DNA of 58,677 nt from Methanobrevibacter olleyae. Its GTDB lineage: Archaea > Methanobacteriota > Methanobacteria > Methanobacteriales > Methanobacteriaceae. The notes under the pieces are model-generated. The model searched no databases. It was not told the DNA's origin and saw only the letters and a program-made list of their open reading frames with translations. Within the stretch, counting starts at the first letter, position 1, and the number at the start of each line of letters is the position of its first letter. This document shows positions 17,535 through 27,010 of this stretch, one piece after another. Location: NCBI RefSeq assembly GCF_900114585.1, contig NZ_FOTL01000010.1:1-58677 (forward strand), given 5' to 3'. The translations under genes and the position numbers were made by a program.

Positions 17535-18440
17535 TTATTCTATTTTTCTAATTAAAACTGCAGGTGTATGAATAATAGAATCTAATGATTTAAGACTAAT
17601 TTCATTAGTATCAGAATTTAAAACCTTTTTCACACTATAAATAGTTTCCATTGCTGTAGATAATGATTTTTGATAATCTTCTGCAATATTTGCTATCTTA
17701 ATAGCTTCATCAACATCTATTTCTCTTGAACAAGCAAGGGGAGTTGATCCTAAATTTTCAGATAACTGGCCTAATGTGTATCCAAAAACACCTTTATTTG
17801 CTTCAATACCTGGAATAGCTATTGGAAGACCTGTGAAATATTTATTTCCTTTCTTATATGTCGCATCGGTATCTATAATTAAAGTGATTATTGTATTTTC
17901 TGTTTTATTTTTTATATTTTCTGTAATTTCCTTAGCTACTTTTTCAGGATTCTCTGGAAGTAAAGATACATATGTTCCTGGTGCATTACTTAAATCGATT
18001 CCAGCTTCTGAAGCAGGTTTTAATGCATGTTTCCAACCATATAAATCTAAAACAAGCTCTTTATGTCTTTCAGATTCTTCTTCAGGAAGTTTTCTTAAAT
18101 TTTTAATAGTTCTTTCTTTTATTCCAAGAATAGGTCCTAAAATGTATCCCCAGAAGTATTTACTCCAATATTTAGCTAAAAATTTAGCTTTATAAGATGC
18201 TGTATAATTAGCTTCATCAACTAACCTTCCTTGAGATACAGAAATAGGTGTTTCTGCAATAACTAAATAATCATTTTCTTCAGATAATTTAGAAATCTCC
18301 TCTATCATAAAATTTATACTTTCATTAGGTTTTATATAATGTGTTTCAATCGGAATAACTTGATATCCTTTAATTTCAACATATTTATATCTTTGCCCTT
18401 CTTTAGTTTCTGATTCTCTATAATTTGGATTAGTTGTCAT
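17535..18440 (-). CDS. F420-0:gamma-glutamyl ligase-like protein (CofE superfamily paralogue)
   Basis: A 301-residue protein related to coenzyme F420-0:L-glutamate ligase. Family features: the early IPIETHYIKPNE strand, LVIAETPISVSQGRL (matching the EDILVIA-K-VS..EGR element), and PLACSREIDVDEAIKIA near the end. A segment with RHKELVLDLYGWKHALKPASEAGIDLSNAPGTYV marks a distinct subgroup separate from canonical CofE of ~250 residues. ATP/GTP-dependent glutamylation of F420 or a related compound is inferred from the family. Convergent with tfe; the start follows AAGATACT, a weak ribosome site. Confidence 0.75.
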   Translation of the reverse strand: MTTNPNYRESETKEGQRYKYVEIKGYQVIPIETHYIKPNESINFMIEEISKLSEENDYLVIAETPISVSQGRLVDEANYTASYKAKFLAKYWSKYFWGYILGPILGIKERTIKNLRKLPEEESERHKELVLDLYGWKHALKPASEAGIDLSNAPGTYVSLLPENPEKVAKEITENIKNKTENTIITLIIDTDATYKKGNKYFTGLPIAIPGIEANKGVFGYTLGQLSENLGSTPLACSREIDVDEAIKIANIAEDYQKSLSTAMETIYSVKKVLNSDTNEISLKSLDSIIHTPAVLIRKIE

Positions 18441-18571
18441 AGTATCTTAAATTGTTCTTTAATAAAAAGTAGATAAAAAATAAATCAAAGGTAAATGAAT
18501 AGTTACCATTAATAAATAATAAATAATTATCATTAATAAATAAAATAATTTTATATTAGTAAATATATAAC

Positions 18572-18690
18572 TATTATCGTATATATTTATATAACAAAAT
18601 TAGAGTTTTTATAGGTATTATCGTATATATTTATAGAGTTTTTATAGGTATTATCGTATATATTTATATAACAAAATTAGAGTTTTTATA
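18572..18690 (+). repeat. triplicated promoter-like repeat upstream of the pyruvate-kinase-C-like gene
   Basis: TATTATCGTATATATTTATA begins at 18572, 18616 and 18649 (spacings 44 and 33). Every copy holds a TATA-like ATATATTTATA followed by AGAGTTTTTATAGG; the middle copy lacks the ATAACAAAATT piece. The last copy runs into the ribosome site GGGGAATT. Three stacked potential promoters. Confidence 0.85.
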
Positions 18691-18701
18691 GGGGAATTAT
18701 T

Positions 18702-19271
18702 ATGGAAAAATCAATTACTTATTTTGAAAAACCAGGTCCTATTAATACTGATGCTATTATAGGACTTGTAAAGGAAAGATTGAGAGAATCAGATATTAAA
18801 TATGTAGCAGTTGCCTCTTCTACTGGTGTGAGTGCTTTAAAACTCAATCAGGCATTAAAAGATTTAGATATAACTATTGTAAACTGTTCTCATCATGCAG
18901 GCTTTAAAGAAGTAAATAAAACAAGAATATCAGCTGAAACTAGAGCTCAACTTGAAGATGAAGGAATAGTCACTTTTATAGGGTCTCATGCTTTAAGTGG
19001 TGTTGGTAAAAGTATTTCTAAAAAATTTGGAGGGATTACTCCTGTAGAAATCATTGCTTCAACTTATAGAACAATTTCTCAAGGTTTTAAAGTATGTGCT
19101 GAGATTACTATTATGCTTGCTGATGCAGGATTAATTCCTGTTGGTGAAGAGGTAGTAGCTATTGGTGGAACTGGTAGTGGATTAGATACTGCTGTTGTTA
19201 TGACTGCAGCTAATATGACTAATGCCTTTGATATGAAATTCCATGAAATCATAGCTATGCCAAGACCTTAA
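18702..19271 (+). CDS. pyruvate kinase C-terminal-domain-like protein (COG1751)
   Basis: A 189-residue protein resembling the alpha/beta C-terminal domain of pyruvate kinase standing alone. Visible: VKERLRESDIKYVAVASSTGVSA, the core IVNCSHHAGFKE, and glycine-rich AIGGTGSGLDTAVVM. In pyruvate kinase this domain binds effectors; the free-standing archaeal and bacterial proteins have no settled function. GGGGAATTATT precedes the ATG. Single gene behind a triplicated promoter-like repeat. Confidence 0.85.
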   Translation: MEKSITYFEKPGPINTDAIIGLVKERLRESDIKYVAVASSTGVSALKLNQALKDLDITIVNCSHHAGFKEVNKTRISAETRAQLEDEGIVTFIGSHALSGVGKSISKKFGGITPVEIIASTYRTISQGFKVCAEITIMLADAGLIPVGEEVVAIGGTGSGLDTAVVMTAANMTNAFDMKFHEIIAMPRP

Positions 19272-19725
19272 ATTTTTGATTTTATTTTAAAAATTTTTTT
19301 ATTTTTTTAGGATACCATTTTTATTTTTTAGATTTATTTTTTTAGAATTATCAATTAGTATTTATAGAAATTAAGGTTCTAGAAATTAAGATTTTTAAAA
19401 CCACTGGAATCTATTATTTTTTCTTATTATTTTTAAATTTAATTGAAAATAGTTATATACTTTAAAATTTATAATATGAATACAAATTTATAATATTATT
19501 TTAAAAATTTTTAATTTTTTAAAACAGTTTAATAGAATTTTATTGTTATGTTTCTCAAATATCAAACAGTTTTTTGTATTATAAACTAGTTTTTTATCCT
19601 ATATTTATTTTATTTTTTTTATGAATTTTTCCATTTACATTTAAATATTACTTTTAACATAATTAATAAATAATTTATACTTATTATAAATAATTTCAAA
19701 TAATCAATAATTGTGGGGTTTACTC
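19272..19725. other. 454-bp spacer upstream of ftsZ
   Basis: T-rich after the upstream stop, then AT-rich with TATA-like AATTTATACTTATTA near 19671. No gene or clear repeat recognised; the ftsZ promoter should lie in the last ~100 bp. Confidence 0.45.
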
Positions 19726-20892
19726 GTGAAATTTATAGATGAAGCAATTAAAGGGTCAGAAGAAACTATTGAAAATTCTGTTCCTAAAAATTCAAATGAT
19801 AATTTAGACGAAGAATTATTAAAAATCATTGAAGGAAGTCGTGCTGACATTATTGTAGTTGGTTCTGGTGGAGCTGGAAATAATACTATTTCAAGATTAA
19901 ATGAAATTGGTATTGAAGGTGCAAAAACTATTACTGTAAATACTGATGCTCAAGATTTATTCTACAGCAGTGCTGATAAAAAATTACTTTTAGGTAGACA
20001 AACTTGTGGTGGTCTCGGTGCTGGTGGAGAACCTACCGTAGGTGAAGAATCTGCTGAAGAAAGTGAAGAAGATATTAGAGAAGAATTAGAAGGAGCTGAC
20101 ATGGTCTTTGTTACCTGCGGTCTTGGTGGTGGAACCGGTACTGGTTCTGCTCCGATAATTTCTAAAGTAGCTAAAAAATCTGGTGCTTTAACTGTTGCTG
20201 TAGCTACCATGCCATTCTCTGCTGAAGGTGTAAAAAGAAGAGAAAATGCAGAAATTGGTTTAGAAAAACTTCAAGAAAATGCAGATACTGTAATTGTTAT
20301 TCCTAATGATAAGTTATTGGAAGTTGCTCCTAACCTTCCTATAAACAAAGCTTTCATGGTTTCAGATGAAATCTTAGGAAGAGCTGTTAAAGGAATCACT
20401 GAATTAATTACCAAACCAGGACTTATTAGTTTAGACTTTGCAGATATCAGTTCCATTATGAAAGGTTCTGGTATGGCTATGATTGGTATGGGAGAATCAG
20501 AATCTGGTGATAGAGCTATTGAATCTGTACATGAAGCATTAAGCAGTCCTTTATTAGACATTGATATTTCCAATGCTAAAGGTGCTTTAATTAACATTTC
20601 AGGTGGTTCTGACTTGACCTTAAATGAAGCTGAAAAAATCGTACAAATTGTCGGTGACAGATTAGATCCAGAAGCTAACATCATTTGGGGAGCTCAAATC
20701 GATGAAGAGTTACAAAATATGATAAGAACTACTATCGTTGTTTCTGGTGTAAAGTCTCAATATACTATAGAACCTGAAAATGATGAATTCGAAGAAATCG
20801 ATTTCAATGAAGAATTTGAAGGTACTGCTTTAGCAAATAATGAAGATGCTCCTACAGACCCTTTAGATGAGTTCTTAGATGGCATATTTTAG
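19726..20892 (+). CDS. ftsZ: cell division GTPase FtsZ
   Basis: A 388-residue tubulin homologue that forms the division ring. The G-box GGGTGTGS is at residues 134-141, the nucleotide-binding GSGGAGNNT is near 41-49, and the T7-loop [13 protein letters not shown] is intact. The C-terminus [11 protein letters not shown] looks like the conserved peptide that binds the membrane anchor. A GTG start at 19726 after GTGGGG is preferred; an in-frame TTG lies 15 bp upstream inside that ribosome site. First of the ftsZ-secE-spt5-ribosomal stalk gene order common in Methanobacteriales. Confidence 0.96.
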   Translation: MKFIDEAIKGSEETIENSVPKNSNDNLDEELLKIIEGSRADIIVVGSGGAGNNTISRLNEIGIEGAKTITVNTDAQDLFYSSADKKLLLGRQTCGGLGAGGEPTVGEESAEESEEDIREELEGADMVFVTCGLGGGTGTGSAPIISKVAKKSGALTVAVATMPFSAEGVKRRENAEIGLEKLQENADTVIVIPNDKLLEVAPNLPINKAFMVSDEILGRAVKGITELITKPGLISLDFADISSIMKGSGMAMIGMGESESGDRAIESVHEALSSPLLDIDISNAKGALINISGGSDLTLNEAEKIVQIVGDRLDPEANIIWGAQIDEELQNMIRTTIVVSGVKSQYTIEPENDEFEEIDFNEEFEGTALANNEDAPTDPLDEFLDGIF

Positions 20893-20950
20893 TCAAGTTT
20901 TAGCCTAAGCTTATGGATTGGCCCATAAATATTGACTAAAATTTTTTTTT
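20890..20950 (+). terminator. two-stem terminator starting at the ftsZ stop codon
   Basis: Outer stem TAGTCAA (20890-20896) with TTGACTA (20932-20938), inner stem TTATGG (20911-20916) with CCATAA (20923-20928), followed by a T9-T10 run. The TAG of the outer stem is the ftsZ stop codon. Confidence 0.7.
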
Positions 20951-21200
20951 AAAAAACCATACACTTTAAAAAAATCGGCCAATTTTTTTTAAATTTCTTT
21001 AAGTTAATACTTAAAGATTTTTTTTATTTTAATTTATTCATATATTTGAAAAATTCTATTTTTACCAGTTTTTTATAAATTTATTAATTCTTTTATTTTT
21101 TAATATTTTTATGCAAAGATTTATTAATGTAATTAAATAAAACTTATTATATTATTATAAATTAAGATTAAAATTAAGTCTTACTATTAAAGTAAATTTT

Positions 21201-21302
21201 ATTAAAACTTTATATGATTAATAAATTAAAGGATTTTAATTAAAATTTATTAAAACTTTATATGATTAATAAATTAAAGGATTTTAATTAAAATTTATTA
21301 AA
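21201..21302. repeat. 48-bp tandem repeat upstream of secE
   Basis: ATTAAAACTTTATATGATTA at 21201 and 21249 (period 48), with a partial third copy. Each copy includes a TTTATATGATT TATA-like element. It lies in the 463-bp spacer 20893-21355 whose other contents are the ftsZ terminator and AT-rich sequence. Confidence 0.9.
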
Positions 21303-21355
21303 TTAATTATTAACTTAACTTATCAACTTATCTTTTATATATGTAGGGATTTTCA

Positions 21356-21535
21356 ATGAATATTAAAGAAACTACTAATGATTTTATAAAACAAAGTAAA
21401 AGAGTTTTAAAAGTAGCTAAAAAACCAGATCGTGAAGAATTTTTTGATTTTTCTAAAGTTACTGCAATAGGTATTGCTATTATTGGAGTAATTGGCTTTG
21501 TCATGGTTTTAATTGGTCAATTATTAGGTTTATAA
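21356..21535 (+). CDS. secE: preprotein translocase subunit SecE (Sec61 gamma)
   Basis: A 59-residue protein, typical for archaeal SecE. The amphipathic N-terminal half (NDFIKQSKRVLKVAKKPDRE) carries the conserved KP-D/S-R-E-E-F turn, followed by one transmembrane helix (VTAIGIAIIGVIGFVMVLIG). It clamps SecY in the Sec translocon. TAGGGATTTTCA precedes the ATG. Position between ftsZ and spt5 is the usual archaeal arrangement. Confidence 0.93.
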   Translation: MNIKETTNDFIKQSKRVLKVAKKPDREEFFDFSKVTAIGIAIIGVIGFVMVLIGQLLGL

Positions 21536-21561
21536 TTAATAAAAATATTAATTTAACTTAT

Positions 21562-21730
21562 TATTTTTATTCAAATTTTTATAAGCATATATTTTAAAAT
21601 ATTTTTTTAAATATTTTTATTCAAATTTTTATAAGCATATATTTTAAAATATTTTTTTAAATATTTTTATTCAAATTTTTATAAGCATATATTTTAAAAT
21701 ATTTTTTAAATATTTTTATTCAAATTTTTA
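21562..21730. repeat. 50-bp tandem repeat, 3.3 copies, between secE and spt5
   Basis: TCAAATTTTTATAAGCATAT starts at 21571, 21621 and 21671 with a partial fourth at 21720 (periods 50, 50, 49). Each copy includes a self-complementary TATTTTAAAATA core and a T7 run, so it could form stacked hairpins or terminators. It occupies part of the 534-bp spacer 21536-22069. Confidence 0.93.
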
Positions 21731-21806
21731 ATTAATCTTTATAATAACTGATTAGGGTTATTAATTTTTTACTCTTTTTATTTTTTAAAATCCTAAATTT
21801 GAAACA

Positions 21807-21818
21807 TTTATATATAAG
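21807..21818 (+). promoter_or_regulatory. probable promoter of the spt5-ribosomal protein operon
   Basis: TTTATATATAAG preceded by GAAACA (BRE-like) is the strongest TATA box in the spacer before spt5. It would give a 5' leader of about 230 nt. Confidence 0.5.
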
Positions 21819-22069
21819 ATATTACATATATATTCTTATTATATGAATCTAATTTTATTTATTTTACTTTAACATTCATATCTTCTTACTTATAAAATAG
21901 ATTCTATTCATTAAACTATCTATTTTAGTTTATTTTTAAAGAATTTTACGTTATAGGTTATTTTTTTGTCGATTAAAGAAGAATAATAAAATTTTACTTT
22001 ATATAACTTTTAATTTAATCTATAAATTTATTAATGATTGATAAATATTAATTATATAGGTGAATTTAA

Positions 22070-22561
22070 ATGGAAGATGCTAAAAATTCCATATTTGCTC
22101 TTAAAACATCAGCAGGTCAAGAAAGAAATGTTGCAAGACTTTTAGCGATGAAAGCGGACAAACCTGGAGTAGATATTAAATCAATCGTTGTGCCGGAATC
22201 ATTAAAAGGTTATATTATAGTTGAATCTGCAACTAACCTTGATATGAAGAACCCTGATATGAAAGTTCGTCATTTAAGAGGTATTGTAGGTGCAAATAAA
22301 GATGGAACTATTGATCCAAGTAGTCAAATAACCTTAGAAGAAGTTAAAAAATTCTTAAAGCCACAACCAATTATATCTTCTATACAAAAAGGAAGTATTG
22401 TTGAACTTGTTTCAGGTCCTTTCAAAGGTGAAAAATCTAAAGTTGTTCGTTTAGATGAATCTCGTGAAGAAGTAGTTCTCGAGTTAATTGAAGCAGCAGT
22501 TCCAATTCCTGTTACTGTTAAAGCTGATCAAATTAGAATTATTAAAAAGGAGGCTGACTAA
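22070..22561 (+). CDS. spt5: transcription elongation factor Spt5 (NusG family)
   Basis: A 163-residue NGN-KOW protein. The NGN domain opens with [21 protein letters not shown], and the KOW motif lies at about 105-140 ([19 protein letters not shown]). Spt5 closes the RNA polymerase clamp and promotes processivity. The stop overlaps the rpl11 start by one base (TAATG), so the two are coupled. Often still annotated as ribosomal protein L24-like or NusG. Confidence 0.95.
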   Translation: MEDAKNSIFALKTSAGQERNVARLLAMKADKPGVDIKSIVVPESLKGYIIVESATNLDMKNPDMKVRHLRGIVGANKDGTIDPSSQITLEEVKKFLKPQPIISSIQKGSIVELVSGPFKGEKSKVVRLDESREEVVLELIEAAVPIPVTVKADQIRIIKKEAD

Positions 22562-23043
22562 TGGCTAAAGATACAGTTGAAGTTCTTCTCGAAGGTGGAA
22601 CAGCTACTCCTGGACCACCATTAGGTCCTGCAATTGGGCCTTTCGGTGTTAATATGATGCAAGTAGTTGAAGAAATCAATAAAAAAAGTGCTGATTTCAA
22701 AGGTATGAAAGTACCTGTAATAATTACTATTGATAGTAATACTAAAGAATTTGAAATTGAAATTGGTACCCCTCCAACAACTGCACTTATTATGGATGAA
22801 CTTGGAATTGAAAAAGGTGCTCATGAACCTGGTGCTGAAGTTGCAGCTGATTTATCTGTAGAACAAGCATTTAAAATCGGAAGAATGAAATTTGATTCTT
22901 TACTTGCAAATGATTACAAACATGCAACTAAGGAAGTAATGGGTACTTGTGTAAGTATGGGAATTACCGTTGATGGTAAAGATCCTAGAGATGCTCAAAA
23001 AGCAGTTGATGCTGGAGAGTATGATGATATTTTAGTAGAATAG
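22561..23043 (+). CDS. rpl11: 50S ribosomal protein L11 (uL11)
   Basis: A 160-residue archaeal uL11. The N-terminal domain has the conserved proline-rich [18 protein letters not shown], and the C-terminal RNA-binding domain contains the [22 protein letters not shown] stretch. It forms the base of the factor-binding stalk. AAGGAGG in the end of spt5 is its ribosome site. Confidence 0.96.
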   Translation: MAKDTVEVLLEGGTATPGPPLGPAIGPFGVNMMQVVEEINKKSADFKGMKVPVIITIDSNTKEFEIEIGTPPTTALIMDELGIEKGAHEPGAEVAADLSVEQAFKIGRMKFDSLLANDYKHATKEVMGTCVSMGITVDGKDPRDAQKAVDAGEYDDILVE

Positions 23044-23407
23044 ATCAATAATATTGATTTATTTATTTTTATTCTATTGAATTGTATTATTTAATTACTT
23101 ACTATATGTTTAAAATTTAAATATAAAACTAATTTATACTATATATTATTTATTTAAGTGATTAATTTGCATGATTGAATTAATTTAATCTCATAGCTTA
23201 TTATGATAAATAGATAATATTTATTCACTTAAATGTAAGTGATATTATAATTGTATCATTTTACTTGTTCTAGGATGATATGATTGTAATTGATATATTG
23301 ATGAGAATCTAAGGATTTTATAAATGCTTTTTAAAGATTTTATTTAATTTGAAGATTTCTCCTAAATAAAAAAATATCCAATGAACAAAAGTTCATGGAG
23401 GATTTAT
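23044..23407. other. 364-bp spacer between rpl11 and rpl1
   Basis: Unusually long for this operon, where neighbours are normally nearly adjacent. No gene was found. A short dyad CACTTA-AATG-TAAGTG lies at 23226-23241, and ATGGAGGATTTAT leads into rpl1. It may hold a separate promoter for rpl1-rpl10-rpl12, fitting the local autoregulation of that unit. Confidence 0.5.
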
Positions 23408-24046
23408 ATGACACAAGAAATTATTGATGCGGTGAAGGAGGCAAAAGAACAAGCTAAGCCGAGAAACTTCACTCAATCCATTGATGTTATCATTAACCTC
23501 AAGGATTTAGATGTCAAAAAGCCAGAAAACAGATTTAGTGAAGAAGTAGCTCTTCCTAATGGACGTGGTAAGCCGATTAAAATAGGTGTTATCGCTGATG
23601 GGGAACTAGCTCTTGGAGCTAAAAATGCTGGTGTCGATGTTGTGATTTCCAAAGAAGATTTACAAGAATTTGGTAAAGACAGAAAAGCTGCTAAAAAGGT
23701 AGTAAATTCTGTTGATTCATTTATAGCTCAAGCTGATATTATGCCACTTGTAGGTAGATTCTTAGGTCCTATACTTGGGCCTCGTAATAAAATGCCTAAG
23801 CCAGTGCCAGCTAGTGCTAGAATTGAACCATTACTTGAAAGAATAGAAGCTACTATTAAAGTAGGTGTAAAACAACAACCTTCTATCCAAATTTTAGTTG
23901 GAACTCAAGACATGGAAGACGAGAAGTTAGCTGAAAACATTGAAGCTGTTCTTGCAGTTTTAGACCGCAATTTAGAAAAAGGAAGAAACCAAATAAAGTC
24001 CATGTATATTAAAGCGACTATGGGTTCAGTAGTGAGGGTGATTTAA
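23408..24046 (+). CDS. rpl1: 50S ribosomal protein L1 (uL1)
   Basis: A 212-residue uL1 that binds the mobile L1 stalk of 23S rRNA. Family signatures: [38 protein letters not shown], and the RNA-contacting [21 protein letters not shown]. The ATG at 23408 after GGAGGATTTAT is the start; an ATG 27 bp upstream would encode the ribosome site. An L1 mRNA autoregulatory site lies within the first codons. The stop is one base before the rpl10 ATG. Confidence 0.96.
   Translation: MTQEIIDAVKEAKEQAKPRNFTQSIDVIINLKDLDVKKPENRFSEEVALPNGRGKPIKIGVIADGELALGAKNAGVDVVISKEDLQEFGKDRKAAKKVVNSVDSFIAQADIMPLVGRFLGPILGPRNKMPKPVPASARIEPLLERIEATIKVGVKQQPSIQILVGTQDMEDEKLAENIEAVLAVLDRNLEKGRNQIKSMYIKATMGSVVRVI
23432..23474 (+). 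promoter_or_regulatory. L1 autoregulatory mRNA binding site inside rpl1
   Basis: The start of rpl1 contains GTGAAGGAGGC (23432-23442) and GCCGAGAAACTTCACTC (23458-23474). GTGAAG pairs with CTTCAC and GGC with GCC, leaving asymmetric internal loops as in the L1-binding hairpin of Methanococcus vannielii L1 mRNA, also placed ~30 nt inside its coding region. Bound L1 would stop translation of rpl1-rpl10-rpl12. Base identity to the archaeal element is from memory, not an alignment. Confidence 0.8.
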
Positions 24047-24047
24047 G

Positions 24048-25052
24048 ATGGCTCACGTTGCTGAATGGAAAAAAGAGGAAGTTAATGAACTTAAAGGTTT
24101 AATTGATTCTGCAGAAGTTGTAGGTATTGTAAACTTATTAAACATTCCTGCTAGACAATTGCAAGAAATGAGAAAAACTCTTGCAGGTAAGGCAACTATC
24201 AGATTATCTAAAATTAACCTTATGAAATTAGCTTTAAAAGATTGTGATAATGAGAAAGCTAAGATAACTGAGCTTTCAGATTATATGGAAGGTCAACCTG
24301 CACTTGTTTGCACTGACATGAATCCTTTCAGATTGTATAAAATATTGGAAGATAGTAAAACCTCTGCTCCTGCTAAAGCGGGATCAATTGCTTCTGATGA
24401 TATTGTTATACCTGCTGGAGATACTGGTTTCCCACCAGGTCCTTTCCTCGGTGACTTACAGCAAATAGGTGTACCTGCTAAAATCGACAAAGGTAAAATT
24501 GTAGTTTCTAAAGATACTGTTGTTGTAGAAGCTGGAGAAGAAGTTTCTAAACAAGTAGCTTCTGCTTTAACCAGAATGGATATCAAACCTATGGAAGTAG
24601 GTATGGATCTTAAAGCTGTATATGAAGACGGTTCTATATTTAAAGCAGATTTATTAGCTATTGATGAAGAAGAAACTCTTGCAGATATTCAAACTGCATT
24701 TACTAAAGCATTTAATTTATCTGTATACAGTACTTTCCCAACTAGCGAAACTATCTCAACTATTATATCTACTGCTCATACTAAAGCATACAATGTTGCT
24801 ATTGAAGCAGCTATTCCTACTGATAAAACCTCTGATGTATTAATTGCACTTGTAAATTCTAAGATGTTAGCTTTAGCTAGTGAATTATCTTCTGATGCTA
24901 TTGATGATGAAATTGCTAATAAATTAGCAAATGCCACAGTTGCTGAGGCTCCTGTCGTTGAAGAAGCTGAAGAAGAAGAGGAAATTGAAGAGGAAGAAGA
25001 AGATAAAGGTGAAGAAACTGCAGCACTTGGATTAGGTGCCTTATTCGGTTAG
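24048..25052 (+). CDS. rpl10: 50S ribosomal protein L10 (uL10, P0 homologue)
   Basis: A 334-residue archaeal P0-type protein: N-terminal rRNA-binding domain ([19 protein letters not shown], then [16 protein letters not shown]), middle domain with [20 protein letters not shown], helices that bind L12 dimers, and an acidic tail ending ALGLGALFG. The tail is shared with L12 and contacts elongation factors. GGTGATTTAAG precedes the ATG and overlaps the end of rpl1. Confidence 0.96.
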   Translation: MAHVAEWKKEEVNELKGLIDSAEVVGIVNLLNIPARQLQEMRKTLAGKATIRLSKINLMKLALKDCDNEKAKITELSDYMEGQPALVCTDMNPFRLYKILEDSKTSAPAKAGSIASDDIVIPAGDTGFPPGPFLGDLQQIGVPAKIDKGKIVVSKDTVVVEAGEEVSKQVASALTRMDIKPMEVGMDLKAVYEDGSIFKADLLAIDEEETLADIQTAFTKAFNLSVYSTFPTSETISTIISTAHTKAYNVAIEAAIPTDKTSDVLIALVNSKMLALASELSSDAIDDEIANKLANATVAEAPVVEEAEEEEEIEEEEEDKGEETAALGLGALFG

Positions 25053-25093
25053 ATAAAATTTAAACTTTATACTTTTTATTATTTTAAAAACAC

Positions 25094-25117
25094 CTGTGTT
25101 TTATAATGAAAACACAG
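25094..25117 (+). promoter_or_regulatory. perfect hairpin between rpl10 and rpl12
   Basis: CTGTGTTTT (25094-25102) pairs perfectly with AAAACACAG (25109-25117) around the loop ATAATG. It lies 42 nt after the rpl10 stop and about 80 nt before rpl12. There is no U-run after it, so attenuation, processing or mRNA stability are more likely than termination. Confidence 0.6.
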
Positions 25118-25194
25118 TAAATTCAATATAAAAAACTTATATGTATTGGATTTTTAAAAGAAAATAATTTATCATAAGAAAAAACGGTGATAAC

Positions 25195-25512
25195 ATGGAA
25201 TATATATATGCGGCAATGATTTTGCACACTACAGAACAAGATATTAATGAAGAAAATGTAACTAAAATCTTAGAAGCAGCTGGCGCTGATGTAAATGAAT
25301 CTAGAGTTAAAGCTTTAATCGCAGCATTAGAAGATGTTGATATTGAAGAAGCTATGGAAACAACTGCTATGGCAGCAGCTCCTGCAGCAGCAGCTCCTGC
25401 AGACACTGTAGCAACTCCTGCAGATTCTGGAGCAGATGAAGAGGAAGAAGAAGAAAACGAAGAAGAAGCAGCTGCAGCAGCAACCGCTGGTTTAGGTGCT
25501 TTATTCGGATAG
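25195..25512 (+). CDS. rpl12: 50S ribosomal protein L12 (P1-type stalk protein)
   Basis: A 105-residue archaeal P1 protein: N-terminal dimerisation helices (MEYIYAAMILHTTEQDINEE, then KILEAAGADVNESRVKALIAALE), an Ala/Pro hinge (APAAAAPADT), an acidic run, and the factor-binding end TAGLGALFG, the same end as L10. GGTGATAAC precedes the ATG. Last gene of the stalk cluster. Confidence 0.97.
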   Translation: MEYIYAAMILHTTEQDINEENVTKILEAAGADVNESRVKALIAALEDVDIEEAMETTAMAAAPAAAAPADTVATPADSGADEEEEEENEEEAAAAATAGLGALFG

Positions 25513-25597
25513 ATTCTCTCTATCCTTCATTTTCTTTTTTTTTAAAAATTTTAGTAATGCTTTTTTTATTATTTTTATTATTATACTTATTTTTTAG

Positions 25598-25735
25598 CTT
25601 TTAGTTTTTCTATTCTTATTTTACTATTTTTTTATCATTAACTTTTAAAATATTTTCATATTTTTAAACTTTTAGTTTTTCTATTTTTATTTTACTATTT
25701 TTTTATCATTAACTTTTAAAATATTTTTAATTTTT
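25598..25735. repeat. 71-bp direct repeat downstream of rpl12
   Basis: CTTTTAGTTTTTCTAT starts at 25598 and 25669 (period 71); copies continue through TTATCATTAACTTTTAAAAT. It sits in the 311-bp spacer 25513-25823, which also has a T9 run after rpl12 and a TATA-like TTTATATAAAATC near 25768 for the next gene. Confidence 0.88.
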
Positions 25736-25823
25736 TTTGTGTTTTTTGTGTTATTATTTAAGTTAATTTTATATAAAATCAATTTAATAATATATATTAT
25801 ATAATTAATACTGAGTTGTAATT

Positions 25824-26768
25824 ATGAGATTAAATTATAAAAAAATAAGTATTATGTTTTCCTTATTATTTATTTTATTAATTTCTTTGGCTATGGTTTC
25901 AGCTGAAGAAATCTCTTCAGATTCAGCTGATTTAAATTCGTTAGATGATTCTGATGGTATAAATGAGGGAAATGATAATAATTTAAATTTAGAATATACA
26001 GAAAGCGATTCTGAAGAGTATATTGATTCTGATTCTGAACTAAGTCATTCTGAAAGCTCTTCTGATGATTATGCTAATGAAGAAAGTGATGATATTATTT
26101 CATCTTCCAGTGAATCAGAACTTAATGAAGCAGTCCCCTATAACTCTGGTTCTAATGCTCTTGAAGGTAGCAATATTAATGATTCATCTTTTGATGGTTC
26201 CACAACTGTTCTTACAAGAAATATTTTAGGTAAAATGGGCAAAAAAGTTATTCTTGTAGCTAATGTCTATGATGCTTATGGTTTAAGAGTTAATGGCGGT
26301 ACAGTAACATTTACTGTAAAGGGTAAAAATTATAGGGTGAATGTTAAAAATGGAATAGCATTAAAAGTTATCACATCCCCATTTGTAGGAATTCATAAGG
26401 TCAAAGTAAAATATGATGGTGTTGGTGCTTACAAATCTAGCAGTTCTAGTTTTATATTGCTTTCTGATTTAAGAATTAAATATCTTTATTATAAAACTTT
26501 AGCTGTTAAAAAAGGGGCTAAAAAATATTATAAAATGTCTTTAACCAATTATTATACTAACAAACCTTTAAAAAAGTTTAAAATGAAATTTAAAGTTAAA
26601 ATCAATAAGAAAAATTGGAAGACTTATACTTTAAAATCTAACTCTAAAGGTATAATCAAATGGTCTACTAAAAAATTATCTGTTGGAACTCATATTGTAA
26701 AGATCTCTTCCCCATATAAACTTTTCAAATTTAATTTAAAAGGAAAAATAGTGGTTTTTAGAAGATGA
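25824..26768 (+). CDS. secreted surface protein with Ig-like domain (adhesin-like)
   Basis: A 314-residue exported protein. Signal peptide 1-27 (basic start, hydrophobic FSLLFILLISLAMV, cleavage after VSA). Residues 28-125 are Ser/Asp/Glu/Asn-rich and disordered. Residues ~127-212 look like a bacterial Ig-like domain (KVILVANVYDAYGLRVNGG, TFTVKGKNY, VGIHKVKVKYDG). The last 100 residues are very Lys-rich and contain a second Ig-like half (LSVGTHIVKISSPY). Such proteins are abundant in Methanobrevibacter and associate with the cell wall; no membrane anchor or repeat anchor domain is visible, so attachment through the basic end is only a guess. Confidence 0.8.
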   Translation: MRLNYKKISIMFSLLFILLISLAMVSAEEISSDSADLNSLDDSDGINEGNDNNLNLEYTESDSEEYIDSDSELSHSESSSDDYANEESDDIISSSSESELNEAVPYNSGSNALEGSNINDSSFDGSTTVLTRNILGKMGKKVILVANVYDAYGLRVNGGTVTFTVKGKNYRVNVKNGIALKVITSPFVGIHKVKVKYDGVGAYKSSSSSFILLSDLRIKYLYYKTLAVKKGAKKYYKMSLTNYYTNKPLKKFKMKFKVKINKKNWKTYTLKSNSKGIIKWSTKKLSVGTHIVKISSPYKLFKFNLKGKIVVFRR

Positions 26769-27010
26769 TTTCTATTAAAATTTAATTTTTAATTAATCCT
26801 TTTTTCTTTTATTTTCTATTTTTTTAGCTACTTTTATTTTTTTAGCTGTTTTTAATTTTTTTATTATTTCGCTTCACTTTAACTATTTAATTATTTTCAT
26901 TTTAATTTTATTATTTAATTATTTTCATTTCACTTTCACTATTTAATTATTTTTCAATATATATCTTTATTATTAATAAATTATTATTTAGTAAATAGGG
27001 AGGTGTAATT

